From: JBBQYA01 sp038209155
GTDB taxonomy: Bacteria > Bacteroidota > Bacteroidia > Sphingobacteriales > Sphingobacteriaceae
Reading direction: 5' to 3'
NCBI GenBank assembly: GCA_038209155.1
Contig: JBBQYA010000072.1
Location: 1 to 14,780 of the forward strand
DNA length: 14,780 nucleotides
Shown here: piece after piece, positions 6,649 through 14,604 of the stretch
Layout of the letters: every line of letters starts with the position of its first letter
How positions within the stretch are numbered: position 1 is the first letter of the stretch
Program-made: the position numbers and the translations under genes
The notes under the pieces: model-generated
Database searches by the model: none
The model's input: the letters and a program-made list of their open reading frames with translations, nothing else
Told to the model about the DNA's origin: nothing

Positions 6649-8562
6649 TTAATTTGTTTTTAAAATTTTTATTTCTGTTCGACGATTTTCTGCTTTCCCA
6701 GAATCTGTATCGTTGTTTCTAATTGGTTTGCTTGCTCCATATCCTGCAAACGAAGTTTGGGAGGGCGCAATTCCTGCACTTACCAAATATTCGTAAACGG
6801 CTTTAGCTCGGTTTTTTGAAAGTGCACTATTGGTTTCTGCGGTTCCCGAATTATCTGTATGGCCACCGATTTCAATGGATATTGTTTTGTTTAATTTTAA
6901 AAACTGAACAAGTTTTACTAATTCAATTTTCGATTTGGGCAATAGCTCATAAGAACTAGGGCTGAAAAAGATATTTCTCATTTCCATCACTTCGCCCACT
7001 CTAATTCTCCTTAATAAAACTTCTCTATTGTAAGGTTGAAAATTGAGATTATTATCTAAAACAAAATTTTCTGAATAGAACAAATATCCGTTTTTAGAAA
7101 TATTCAAAGCATATTCTCTTTTTGCTGACAAAGCCGTCAAAAAGATACCAGACTTAGGATTGGATTGAGATTGATAAACCACTTTATTATTCATTAAATC
7201 TATTACTTCTACTTCAGCGCTTAATTTTGATCTCGATTGTTCATCCATTACAATTCCACGTAAATAGGTAACAGCTTCTGGTCTAGCTTCTTTATATAAT
7301 TCAAATTGATACAAATCAAAATTTGAATTCTTGTTCAATTTATTGGAAGCAAAATAAGCTTGTTTTCCAGAAGTACTGATAATTAAACTACTTTCTTCTC
7401 TGTTGGTATTGATTGGGTAACCTAAATTTACAGGCATTCCAAAACTGCTGTCAACTTTAATTTTAGCGTAAAATAAGTCTAAAGAACCCAATCCTGGCCA
7501 TCCATCAGAGGAGAAATAAAATGTTTTTCCATCTGCATGAATGAATGGAGATTGTTCGTCATATTCTGTATTAATGTTTGTTCCAAGATTTTCTGGTTTA
7601 CCCCAAAGATTATTTTCCATCAACTGACTTTTATAAATATCAATTTTACCAAATCCACCAGCTCTATCGCTAGCAAAATACAAAGTTTTACCGTCTGCAG
7701 ATAATGATGGTTGAGATTCCCAAGCAGAAGTATTAATGGGAGCTCCTAAACTTTGAGGAACAGACCATTGATCTCCAGTTAATTTAGAATAATACAAATC
7801 GCATCTGCCTTTACTATCTGGGCGGTTGCAAACAGTGAAAATCAATAATTGTCCATCGGCAGAAATACATTGAGCACCTTCATTATAAATTGGAGTATTG
7901 ATATTGGCACTTAATGAAACAGCATTTTGCCAGCCAGTAGAATTTCGTTGAGAAAAATAAAAATCTTCGCTTTCTCTATTTTTTCGAGTGAAGATTAATG
8001 TACTATCATCTGCAGTTATGGCTGGCAAATATTCTGGAAGTGAGGTATTAATAGTTGTTGGTAGTGTTTTTGGATTAAATGAAACAGGATTTTTCAAGGC
8101 ATTTATTCCAAATTCGCAATTATTGATGTACTTATTCGCTTCTTTTTTTCTTTTTTCACTTATTTCTGAAAAGCTGAGATATTTTCTAAAATTTACAACA
8201 GCCAAATCATATCTTAACAATTCTATTTGAGATAAGCCCAAATTAAAATGGGCGGATTTCACATATTCTGGATTTAGGATAATAACTCTATTATAATGGT
8301 AAGAAGCTCGTTTATAATCACCTATCTGCCGATACACGTCTGCAATTCTCTGTTGTGCTTCCGCAAAATTACTATCCAAAGAAATCGCTTTGCTTAGTTC
8401 CAATATTGCTTTTTCGTAATCTTTTGCATCTACCAAAGTACTACTTTTATTAAAAGCAAGAATCGCATTTTTATTTTCTGTAGAATAATTTGCTTGCTGA
8501 GCTAAAACCTTAGTTAGAGTAAAAAAATAAAATAGTACAAAAAGGATTCGCTTCACAAACAT
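6649..8562 (-). CDS. PorE-like TPR / PD40 propeller / OmpA envelope protein
   Basis: This 637-residue exported protein has four modules. A signal peptide (1-21, ending VLAQ) is followed by TPR repeats (about 30-130). Five PD40 blades follow (about 175-420; for example SLSADGKTLYFASDRAGG near 286-303). Next come a carboxypeptidase-regulatory-like beta domain (about 433-500) and a C-terminal OmpA peptidoglycan-binding domain (about 525-637). In the OmpA domain GHTDNSG (567-573), LSKNRA (581-586) and NRRTEI (626-631) are intact; D570 and R585 have the spacing used to hold diaminopimelate. This order of modules is that of PorE, a T9SS accessory that anchors the machine to peptidoglycan, and the window also encodes a T9SS cargo. 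Unlike described PorE it has no lipobox Cys. Bacteroidota carry several paralogues with this layout, so the PorE role is an inference. The gene starts three bases after queE. Confidence 0.85.
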   Translation of the reverse strand: MFVKRILFVLFYFFTLTKVLAQQANYSTENKNAILAFNKSSTLVDAKDYEKAILELSKAISLDSNFAEAQQRIADVYRQIGDYKRASYHYNRVIILNPEYVKSAHFNLGLSQIELLRYDLAVVNFRKYLSFSEISEKRKKEANKYINNCEFGINALKNPVSFNPKTLPTTINTSLPEYLPAITADDSTLIFTRKNRESEDFYFSQRNSTGWQNAVSLSANINTPIYNEGAQCISADGQLLIFTVCNRPDSKGRCDLYYSKLTGDQWSVPQSLGAPINTSAWESQPSLSADGKTLYFASDRAGGFGKIDIYKSQLMENNLWGKPENLGTNINTEYDEQSPFIHADGKTFYFSSDGWPGLGSLDLFYAKIKVDSSFGMPVNLGYPINTNREESSLIISTSGKQAYFASNKLNKNSNFDLYQFELYKEARPEAVTYLRGIVMDEQSRSKLSAEVEVIDLMNNKVVYQSQSNPKSGIFLTALSAKREYALNISKNGYLFYSENFVLDNNLNFQPYNREVLLRRIRVGEVMEMRNIFFSPSSYELLPKSKIELVKLVQFLKLNKTISIEIGGHTDNSGTAETNSALSKNRAKAVYEYLVSAGIAPSQTSFAGYGASKPIRNNDTDSGKAENRRTEIKILKTN

Positions 8563-8565
8563 TAT

Positions 8566-9189
8566 TTACGGAATATGCATAAACTTATGAGTTTGTAACG
8601 AAATATTCCACTTTGGATTATTTTTTACATAATCAATAATGATTGGAGTTAAGGTTTCTGCTTTGCTCCATTCGGGTTGTAAGTATAATTTACAGGTGGG
8701 AGATACTTCTTTTGAAAAACTTTCTGCCCATTCAAAATCAGATTTGTTGAATACAATTACCTTTAATTCTTGTGCAAAAGGAGTGATGGAAGCTAAAGGC
8801 GCTTTGAATTTTTTAGGTGATAAACAAATCCAATCCCAATTGCCAGAAAGAGGATAGGCACCAGAAGTTTCAATAAAAGTTTGAATACCCTGCTCCTTAA
8901 ATTTATCAGTAAGCAAGCTTAAATCATAAATTAATGGCTCTCCGCCAGTTACAACCACTGTTTTTGCAGGATGTGGAGCTACTCTCGAAACTATTTCCTC
9001 TACAGAAGTTAAAGGGTGTAAAGAGGCATCCCAAGATTCTTTCACATCGCACCAATGACAACCCACATCGCAACCGCCTAAACGAATAAAATATGCTGCT
9101 TTCCCACTATGAAATCCTTCTCCTTGTATCGTGTAAAAATCCTCCATCAATGGGAGCAAACTGCCATCTTCTGGTACTTGAGTACTCAT
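8566..9189 (-). CDS. queE: 7-carboxy-7-deazaguanine synthase QueE
   Basis: This radical SAM enzyme converts 6-carboxy-5,6,7,8-tetrahydropterin to 7-carboxy-7-deazaguanine, on the pathway to queuosine in tRNA and to 7-deazaguanine DNA modifications. The 207-residue protein shows substrate motif QGEG (22-25), the iron-sulfur cluster Cys triad C40, C44 and C47 in GGCDVGCHWCD, and the SAM-binding TGGEP at 81-85. It ends in SLQTHKFMHIP, typical of Bacteroidota QueE. The length is normal and the catalytic residues are complete. It lies 46 bases after folD and 3 bases before the porE-like gene, all on the minus strand. No other queuosine gene (queC, queD, queF) is in the window. Confidence 0.95.
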   Translation of the reverse strand: MSTQVPEDGSLLPLMEDFYTIQGEGFHSGKAAYFIRLGGCDVGCHWCDVKESWDASLHPLTSVEEIVSRVAPHPAKTVVVTGGEPLIYDLSLLTDKFKEQGIQTFIETSGAYPLSGNWDWICLSPKKFKAPLASITPFAQELKVIVFNKSDFEWAESFSKEVSPTCKLYLQPEWSKAETLTPIIIDYVKNNPKWNISLQTHKFMHIP

Positions 9190-9235
9190 TTTTTATGTAT
9201 TAATTTTGGGGTAATTCTCTTTATTTGGTTTATAA

Positions 9236-10120
9236 TTATTTGCCGTAAATAGTTCCATTCGCAGCCGCCAAGGTATTTTTTAATAATCCAATTATAGTCA
9301 TTAAACCTACTCCGCCTGGCACTGGAGTAAGATAAGAAGCTTTTTGAGAAACATTTTTAAAATCTACGTCTCCAAATAATTGAAATCCAGATTTTGCTTC
9401 ATTATTCGTTTCTCTATTAATTCCAACATCTATTACAATTACATTCTTTTTCACCATTTCGGCTGTAAGAAAGTTCTTTTTTCCAATGGCTGCTATTATA
9501 ATATCTGCATTTTGAGTGAATGAAGATAGGTTTTTGGTTTTACTATGTGTTAATGTTACGGTGCAATTTCCTGGATTCGTGTTTCTTGCCATTAGAATAC
9601 TCATAGGGCTGCCAACAATATTACTCCTGCCAAGAATCACACAATTCATTCCTGAAGTATCAATATTATAATATTTTAACATAAGTAAAATACCATAAGG
9701 TGTAGCTGGCAAGAAGCAAGGAAGGTTTCTTTGCATTCTTCCTAAATTGATTGGATGAAAACCATCTACATCTTTTCTATAATCAATAGTTTCCGTAACT
9801 ATTTCTGGATCAATGTGTTTGGGCAATGGTAATTGTACAATTAAACCATCTATATCCTTATTATTGTTTATTTTTTCAATTTGATTTAAAAGTTCTTCTT
9901 GAGAAACATTGGAATCAAATCGGATGAGAGTGCTGTCAAATCCTACTTTTTCGCAGTTTTTAACTTTGCTGGCAACATAGGTTTCGCTTCCACCATCATT
10001 GCCAACCAAAATAGCGGCAAGGTGAGGTTTTCTTCCAGTTTGTAATAAAAATTGGGCAGCTTCTTTAGCAATTTCAGTTTTTAAAACTTCCGAAACTAAT
10101 TTTCCATCCAACAGAATCAT
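9236..10120 (-). CDS. folD: Bifunctional methylenetetrahydrofolate dehydrogenase/cyclohydrolase FolD
   Basis: This cytoplasmic enzyme interconverts 5,10-methylene-, 5,10-methenyl- and 10-formyl-tetrahydrofolate using NADP, and feeds purine and formyl-Met synthesis. In the 294-residue protein the catalytic Y48 and K52 lie in ETYVASKVKNCEKVGF. Q96 is in GLIVQLPLPKHID and D119 in DVDGFHPINLGRM. The NADP-binding loop is GRSNIVGSP (164-172). The closing signature reads PVPGGVGLMT (266-275), where families usually have Pro before MT; here it is Leu272. Otherwise complete and of normal length. It begins 36 bases after lepA with no promoter box seen between, so read-through is likely. Confidence 0.96.
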   Translation of the reverse strand: MILLDGKLVSEVLKTEIAKEAAQFLLQTGRKPHLAAILVGNDGGSETYVASKVKNCEKVGFDSTLIRFDSNVSQEELLNQIEKINNNKDIDGLIVQLPLPKHIDPEIVTETIDYRKDVDGFHPINLGRMQRNLPCFLPATPYGILLMLKYYNIDTSGMNCVILGRSNIVGSPMSILMARNTNPGNCTVTLTHSKTKNLSSFTQNADIIIAAIGKKNFLTAEMVKKNVIVIDVGINRETNNEAKSGFQLFGDVDFKNVSQKASYLTPVPGGVGLMTIIGLLKNTLAAANGTIYGK

Positions 10121-10156
10121 GTAAATTTAATTTTAAGAGTATTAATAAAAATCGGA

Positions 10157-11944
10157 TCAATCCAATTTCAAAACAGCCATAAAAGCAGATTGAGGAATTT
10201 CTACATTTCCAACCTGTCGCATTCTTTTCTTTCCTTTTTTCTGCTTTTCCAAAAGCTTTCTTTTTCTAGAAATATCACCTCCATAGCATTTAGCAGTTAC
10301 ATCTTTACGTATTGCTTTTACGGTTTCTCTGGCAATAATTTTTGCACCAATAGAAGCTTGAATTACGATTTCAAACTGCTGTCTAGGAATTAATTCTCTT
10401 AATTTTTCGCAGATTTTCTTTCCAAAATCATAAGCATTGGTTCGATGTATTAATGAAGAAAGCGCATCTACTGGTTCACCATTCAAACGAATATCCAATC
10501 GTACTAAATCTGATTCTCTATAGCCGATAGGAGTATAATCAAAAGATGCATATCCTTTAGAAACAGTTTTCAATCGATCATAAAAATCAAATACAATTTC
10601 ACCTAAAGGCATATCAAACGTCAATTCAACTCGATCTGAAGTTAAATAAACTTGGTTCATGATGATTCCTCTTTTTTGAATACAAAGCGACAAAATATTT
10701 CCAACGTAATCTGATTTGGTTATGATTTGTGCTTTTATAAAAGGTTCCTCCACAAATTCTAATTTACTTGGATCTGGTAAATCTGATGGATTATTTACAA
10801 TCAGTTCTTCCAGTTTTGTAGTGTATGCTTTGTACGAAACGTTTGGTACTGTGGTAATTACCGTCATATTAAACTCTCGTTCTAATCTTTCTTGAATAAT
10901 CTCCATGTGGAGCATTCCCAAAAAACCACATCTAAAACCAAAACCCAAAGCGGCTGAAGATTCTGGTTCAAAAACTAAGGAGGCATCGTTTAATTGCAGT
11001 TTATGCATTGATTCTCGAAGTTCTTCAAACTCATCGGTGTCTACTGGAAAAATTCCAGCGAAAACCATTGGTTTCACATCTTCAAATCCTCTTATTGCTG
11101 CTTGAGTTGGAGCATGCACATGAGTGATTGTATCTCCAACTTTTACTTCTCTAGCTTCCTTTATTCCAGAAATAATATATCCCACATCTCCAGTTTTAAT
11201 TACATCTCTAGGTTCTTGATTTAATTTTAAAACTCCTACTTCGTCCGCAAAATATTCTTTGCCAGTTGCTACAAACTTTACTTTATCTCCTTTTCTAATT
11301 TCACCGTTTACTACTTTGAAATAGGCAATAATTCCTCTAAATGAGTTAAATACAGAATCGAAAATCAAGGCTTGCAAATTCGAAGTTGGATTTCCCAATG
11401 GAGCGGGAACTCTGTCTATAATTGCTGTAAGGATTTCAAAAACGCCTAATCCTGTTTTTCCACTAGCTGGTATAATTTCTGAGCGATCGCATCCTGTAAG
11501 TTCAACTATCTGATCCATAACTTCTTCTGGCATAGCACCTGGAAGATCCATTTTGTTTAAAACAGGAATTATTTTCAAATTATTTTCCAATGCCAAATAC
11601 AAATTGGAAATAGTTTGTGCTTGAATACCTTGAGCAGCATCTACGATCAATAAAGCTCCTTCGCAAGCTGCAATAGATCTAGAAACTTCGTAAGAAAAAT
11701 CTACGTGACCGGGAGTATCGATCAAATTTAAGGTATAATTTTCGCCATTTTCAGAATAGTTCATCTGAATAGCGTGGCTTTTAATGGTGATTCCGCGTTC
11801 TCGTTCAAGATCCATGTTATCAAGCAATTGAGCTTGAGCGTCTCTAGACGAAATGGTTTTTGTATATTCTAATAATCGATCTGCTAACGTACTTTTTCCG
11901 TGATCGATGTGTGCAATGATGCAGAAGTTCCTAATATTTTTCAT
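10157..11944 (-). CDS. lepA: Elongation factor 4 (LepA), ribosome-acting GTPase
   Basis: EF4 is a translational GTPase that binds ribosomes and helps with stalled or incorrectly positioned complexes and with ribosome assembly. The 595-residue product has the usual length. The GTPase motifs are AHIDHGKST (11-19), the switch I segment LERERGITIK (46-55), DTPGHVDF (76-83) and NKMDL (130-134). Then follow the EF-G-like domains, and the LepA-specific C-terminus, with CYGGDISRKRKLLEKQKKGK and RMRQVGNVEIPQSAFMAVL. These last blocks separate it from EF-G and TypA. A TAnnTTTG box lies eight bases before the ATG, so the transcript would be almost leaderless. It is the likely first gene of a minus-strand run with folD, queE and the porE-like gene. 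Confidence 0.98.
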   Translation of the reverse strand: MKNIRNFCIIAHIDHGKSTLADRLLEYTKTISSRDAQAQLLDNMDLERERGITIKSHAIQMNYSENGENYTLNLIDTPGHVDFSYEVSRSIAACEGALLIVDAAQGIQAQTISNLYLALENNLKIIPVLNKMDLPGAMPEEVMDQIVELTGCDRSEIIPASGKTGLGVFEILTAIIDRVPAPLGNPTSNLQALIFDSVFNSFRGIIAYFKVVNGEIRKGDKVKFVATGKEYFADEVGVLKLNQEPRDVIKTGDVGYIISGIKEAREVKVGDTITHVHAPTQAAIRGFEDVKPMVFAGIFPVDTDEFEELRESMHKLQLNDASLVFEPESSAALGFGFRCGFLGMLHMEIIQERLEREFNMTVITTVPNVSYKAYTTKLEELIVNNPSDLPDPSKLEFVEEPFIKAQIITKSDYVGNILSLCIQKRGIIMNQVYLTSDRVELTFDMPLGEIVFDFYDRLKTVSKGYASFDYTPIGYRESDLVRLDIRLNGEPVDALSSLIHRTNAYDFGKKICEKLRELIPRQQFEIVIQASIGAKIIARETVKAIRKDVTAKCYGGDISRKRKLLEKQKKGKKRMRQVGNVEIPQSAFMAVLKLD

Positions 11945-11951
11945 TAATCTG

Positions 11952-11959
11952 CAAAACTA
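11952..11959 (-). promoter_or_regulatory. -7 box TAGTTTTG directly before lepA
   Basis: On the minus strand TAGTTTTG matches TAnnTTTG and ends seven bases before the lepA ATG. With the usual short distance from box to start point, the leader would be only a few bases. No clear TTG was found at -33. It is the only box seen ahead of the lepA-folD-queE-porE-like block. Confidence 0.4.
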
Positions 11960-12074
11960 CTAATTTTAGCCGTCATTTTTCTGAATTCCTGTTTCTATTG
12001 GTTGTTGATTTTTATTGATATTAAAAAGATAGAATCAGTATAAATTGATTTATATTAATTTAAAAATGAAAGAC

Positions 12075-12103
12075 AAAAAATTTTCAATAATTTTAATTGA
12101 AAA
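12075..12103 (-). terminator. Intrinsic terminator overlapping the end of the response regulator gene
   Basis: On the minus strand TTTTCAAT and ATTGAAAA form a perfect 8-bp stem with a 7-base loop, followed directly by TTTTTT (plus-strand A-run 12075-12080). The left arm is made from the last codons of the regulator gene and the loop holds its TAA stop (12093-12095), so the terminator is built into the coding end. It closes the signalling operon before lepA. Confidence 0.75.
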
Positions 12104-12779
12104 GCTCTTCTTCAGTAATTAATTTATGACTCAATGCATATACTACCAAACCTGCAGTATTTTTCACTTCCATTTTGTCTTCAATTTTTTGTTTATAACC
12201 ATCTACAGTTCTTTTGCTTATAAATAATTCATCTGCTATTTGTTGAGCAGTTTTCTGTTTGCAAACCATTTTTATAATTTCCATTTCCCTAATGGTAAAC
12301 TCTTTAAGATCGGCAAGATTTTGTTTTCTGTTTCTAGCTATCAATCGTAAAAGTCGCACAGATGCAGTTTCGCAGTAATAGCTATGATTGTTATGAACGG
12401 TATGTATGGCAAAAATAATTTCTTTCTTATCTGCATTTTTCAAAAGATATCCTTTGGCTCCAGCTTCTATCATTTCTGCAATCATATTATCTTCATCAAA
12501 CATAGATAAAGCGATGATTTTGGTTAATGGATTTTTAGCAATTAAATTTCTTGTAGCCTCTATTCCGTCCATTTTTGGCATTTGAATATCTGTTAAAATC
12601 ACATCTGGATGATTATTTTCTACTAATTCTATCAATTCCTCCCCATTTTTTGCTTGACCTATAATGGTGAATTCAGGAATTTTTTCAAGCATCATATTCA
12701 ATCCATCTAAGAATATTTCATGATCATCTGCTAATGCAATTGTGATTTTTTCCAACGGTAAATTCTGATTCTTAACCAT
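12093..12779 (-). CDS. NarL/LuxR-family response regulator
   Basis: This is a cytoplasmic two-component output protein of 228 residues: a receiver domain (about 11-128) and a LuxR-type helix-turn-helix (about 157-220). Receiver residues are D18 and D19 (acidic pocket), D64 in ILTDIQMP as phosphate acceptor, S92 and K114. The HTH reads FTIREMEIIKMVC then AQQIADELFISKRTVDGYKQKI, the usual sequence for DNA recognition. It starts 18 bases after the kinase gene, whose HisKA_3 class normally pairs with this regulator class, so the two are a cognate pair. The target genes are unknown. Its stop codon lies in the terminator hairpin. Confidence 0.94.
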   Translation of the reverse strand: MVKNQNLPLEKITIALADDHEIFLDGLNMMLEKIPEFTIIGQAKNGEELIELVENNHPDVILTDIQMPKMDGIEATRNLIAKNPLTKIIALSMFDEDNMIAEMIEAGAKGYLLKNADKKEIIFAIHTVHNNHSYYCETASVRLLRLIARNRKQNLADLKEFTIREMEIIKMVCKQKTAQQIADELFISKRTVDGYKQKIEDKMEVKNTAGLVVYALSHKLITEEELFN

Positions 12780-12797
12780 AATTTTTAGAAGATTTAC

Positions 12798-13559
12798 TTA
12801 GTTAAAAGATTTAAGAGGTATTTCAAAAATATATCTAGTTCCTTTATTAATTGCAGAATTGCAAATCATGTTGCAGTCTAAAATGGAACATCGTGATTCT
12901 AAATTTTTCAAACCTAAACAACGATGTTTATCATCCATCTCATCTTTATTAAACCCAATTCCGTCATCTTCTGTTTGTAATAAAACATTCCCCTTTTCAG
13001 TTGAAATTTTGATCGAAAATTTTTTCGCTTTTGCATGCTTCAGACAATTATTAACAATCTCTTGTACCATTCTATAAATATGAATTTCTTTTTCCCTTGA
13101 CAAATCTTTAGGCAATTGCGTAAAAAAAAATCTGACTTGAATTCCATTTGGAGATAGTGATTTTTCAATAAATTCTTTCAAAGCTTCACAAAGACCTTTT
13201 CTAACTAAAGCTACTGGCATTAGATTATAGGATATCTCCCGAATATTGTCCATTACATCATCCAAATATTTGCTTGCTTTTGTAATGATGATTAAGTCAG
13301 AATTTAGTTCGGTATCTAAACTATTGATATTGAGTTTAATAGTAGATAATATAGGACCTAAACCATCATGTAGTTCCGCGGCAATCCTTTTTCTTTCTAA
13401 TTCTAGTGTATTTATTTCAATTATTATTCTTTCCTTTTGAAGTGCATTTATTCTGCTATGCTGTCTAACAAGAGTTGTAATGAAATAAATAGTTACTAAA
13501 ATTAGAAATAGTAATGAAATTACTATTGCATTGTAAACTTCCTGTAAGGAATCATCCAT
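12798..13559 (-). CDS. Histidine kinase, HisKA_3 (NarX/DesK-like) with one membrane helix
   Basis: This 253-residue sensor kinase phosphorylates the adjacent regulator. A single membrane helix (about 11-31) is preceded by only ten residues, leaving no room for an extracytoplasmic sensor domain. A short helix (35-57) leads to the HisKA_3 dimerisation domain with H64 in RIAAELHDGLGP. The ATPase domain follows: N box MVQEIVNNCLKHA (164-176), DDGIGF (198-203), and GLKNLESR (216-223). The only Met before the helix is at 13559, so the gene overlaps the end of the upstream membrane-protein gene by 37 bases, which suggests coupled translation. The input signal must come from elsewhere; that membrane protein is the obvious candidate partner, but this is inference. 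Confidence 0.93.
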   Translation of the reverse strand: MDDSLQEVYNAIVISLLFLILVTIYFITTLVRQHSRINALQKERIIIEINTLELERKRIAAELHDGLGPILSTIKLNINSLDTELNSDLIIITKASKYLDDVMDNIREISYNLMPVALVRKGLCEALKEFIEKSLSPNGIQVRFFFTQLPKDLSREKEIHIYRMVQEIVNNCLKHAKAKKFSIKISTEKGNVLLQTEDDGIGFNKDEMDDKHRCLGLKNLESRCSILDCNMICNSAINKGTRYIFEIPLKSFN

Positions 13560-14176
13560 AATAAGGCTAAAGCATATAAAAGATTAGTGCATAAGTTTGT
13601 GATTTCTTGGCTAATGTTAAGGAGATTTTGAAATTTGCCTGTAAAAATAGCATTAGTATTGAACCAAAAAAAAGATATTGCAGCAATATTTGAATATAAA
13701 AGAAAAGCGCCCAGTGCAGCTAGAAATTTATAGTTTTTATAGAAAACCTGTTTATCCATTATCAAACTTTTAGAGATCATATTGATACTTAATAATGTTA
13801 TAATAATACTCGAAAATACTCTTGAATAAGGATTGGGACGTAGTACTGATGATAATATTAAATGTTCTATTATCCAGAAAACAGAAAAAACTCCAATGAT
13901 CCAATAGACAATGTGTTTTTTCTTTTGAAACAATCCCCAAGTGTAAAATGCTAAGACCAAAAAAACAAGATCGGTTAATGCAAAAATATTAAATACAACT
14001 AGATTATTTTTATAAACCGCTTTTAAATATCGTAGTAAGATATCCAAACCTGCTGATATGAAAATAAAATAATAAAAAAATCGATCCTTGTAATCGCTCT
14101 TTTTAAATTTAAAAAGAGCGATTATGGCAGGTATAAAAATGGATAGACTAAAATATATTAAAATAAACCTTTTCAC
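13523..14176 (-). CDS. Polytopic membrane protein (about seven helices), candidate sensor for the kinase
   Basis: This 217-residue integral membrane protein has hydrophobic segments near residues 3-22, 34-52, 58-80, 88-108, 119-137, 149-171 and 187-209, about seven helices with short loops. I do not recognise a named domain. Proteins of this type are, as I recall, found beside small CPxxC proteins and HisKA_3 kinases in other Bacteroidota. It starts at GTG: the sequence GTGA joins its start to the stop of the upstream gene (4-base overlap), and no other Met occurs in the first 130 residues. Its last 37 bases overlap the kinase start. Tight coupling on both sides suggests it acts in the same signalling route, possibly as the missing sensor; no ligand site is visible. 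Confidence 0.8.
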   Translation of the reverse strand: MKRFILIYFSLSIFIPAIIALFKFKKSDYKDRFFYYFIFISAGLDILLRYLKAVYKNNLVVFNIFALTDLVFLVLAFYTWGLFQKKKHIVYWIIGVFSVFWIIEHLILSSVLRPNPYSRVFSSIIITLLSINMISKSLIMDKQVFYKNYKFLAALGAFLLYSNIAAISFFWFNTNAIFTGKFQNLLNISQEITNLCTNLLYALALLWMIPYRKFTMQ

Positions 14177-14481
14177 GAAATTGTGTTTAAGGGACTTAAA
14201 TCATCACAAAAATCAGGGCAAGCATTACCACCTTCCAATAATAATTGATCTGCCATATCTTCATCTGCTGAATTTGTGGCGACTAAAACGAAACAACCAA
14301 CCCCGTCATCATCAATTCCATTGTAAATGCGAATTCCTTCACAATCATCTTGTTCTAGTAATTCTTCAATGAAACTTTTGGTAAAAACCTCACCTTTGAT
14401 GTATTCGGGATATTTAATCCTAAATTTTTTTAAATAAACTTTTGCTTGATCAAGATCAATAAATTCTCCATAGGTTGGCAT
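14173..14481 (-). CDS. Small conserved protein with C-terminal CPxxC motif
   Basis: This soluble 102-residue acidic protein has no signal peptide or membrane helix. It reads as two helices (10-24, 33-44), a beta hairpin region with CEGIRIYNGIDDDGVGCFVLVATN (47-70), and a tail with ACPDFCDDLSPLN (87-99), in which C88 and C92 form C-x3-C. From memory, Bacteroidota have a family of about 100-residue proteins with the same GIR-Y, lvlVg and CPxxC-NPLN blocks, often near signalling genes; I know no assigned function. C47 and C63 are further Cys residues. The Cys pair could bind zinc or act in redox chemistry, but this is speculation. It is the first gene of the operon and overlaps the membrane-protein gene by four bases. 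Confidence 0.8.
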   Translation of the reverse strand: MPTYGEFIDLDQAKVYLKKFRIKYPEYIKGEVFTKSFIEELLEQDDCEGIRIYNGIDDDGVGCFVLVATNSADEDMADQLLLEGGNACPDFCDDLSPLNTIS

Positions 14482-14505
14482 AATAAATAGGTTAAGATTT
14501 AGATA

Positions 14506-14533
14506 TATCTGTTCGTCAGATAGCTAAAGCTAT
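14506..14533. promoter_or_regulatory. Two overlapping inverted repeats ahead of the signalling operon
   Basis: TATCTG (14506-14511) and CAGATA (14517-14522) form 6-bp arms with a 5-base loop. ATAGCT (14520-14525) and AGCTAT (14528-14533) form another pair with a 2-base spacer, overlapping the first by three bases. On the minus strand the second contains TAGCTTTA, seven of eight matches to TAnnTTTG, about 45 bases before the ATG at 14481. The two structures cannot form together, which fits an operator over the operon promoter. No T-tract follows, so a terminator is unlikely. Confidence 0.4.
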
Positions 14534-14604
14534 TATTCTTATTTTAAATGAAAGAATAAAAATGAAAAATAGGTATAAGTGCGCATCACAAAAGAGTACA
14601 AATA

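Noticed and set aside
14124..14372. An 82-codon plus-strand frame opposite the CPxxC protein and the membrane-protein start
   Set aside because: The minus-strand pair has the GTGA overlap and family-like blocks; this frame is His/Leu-rich antisense noise.
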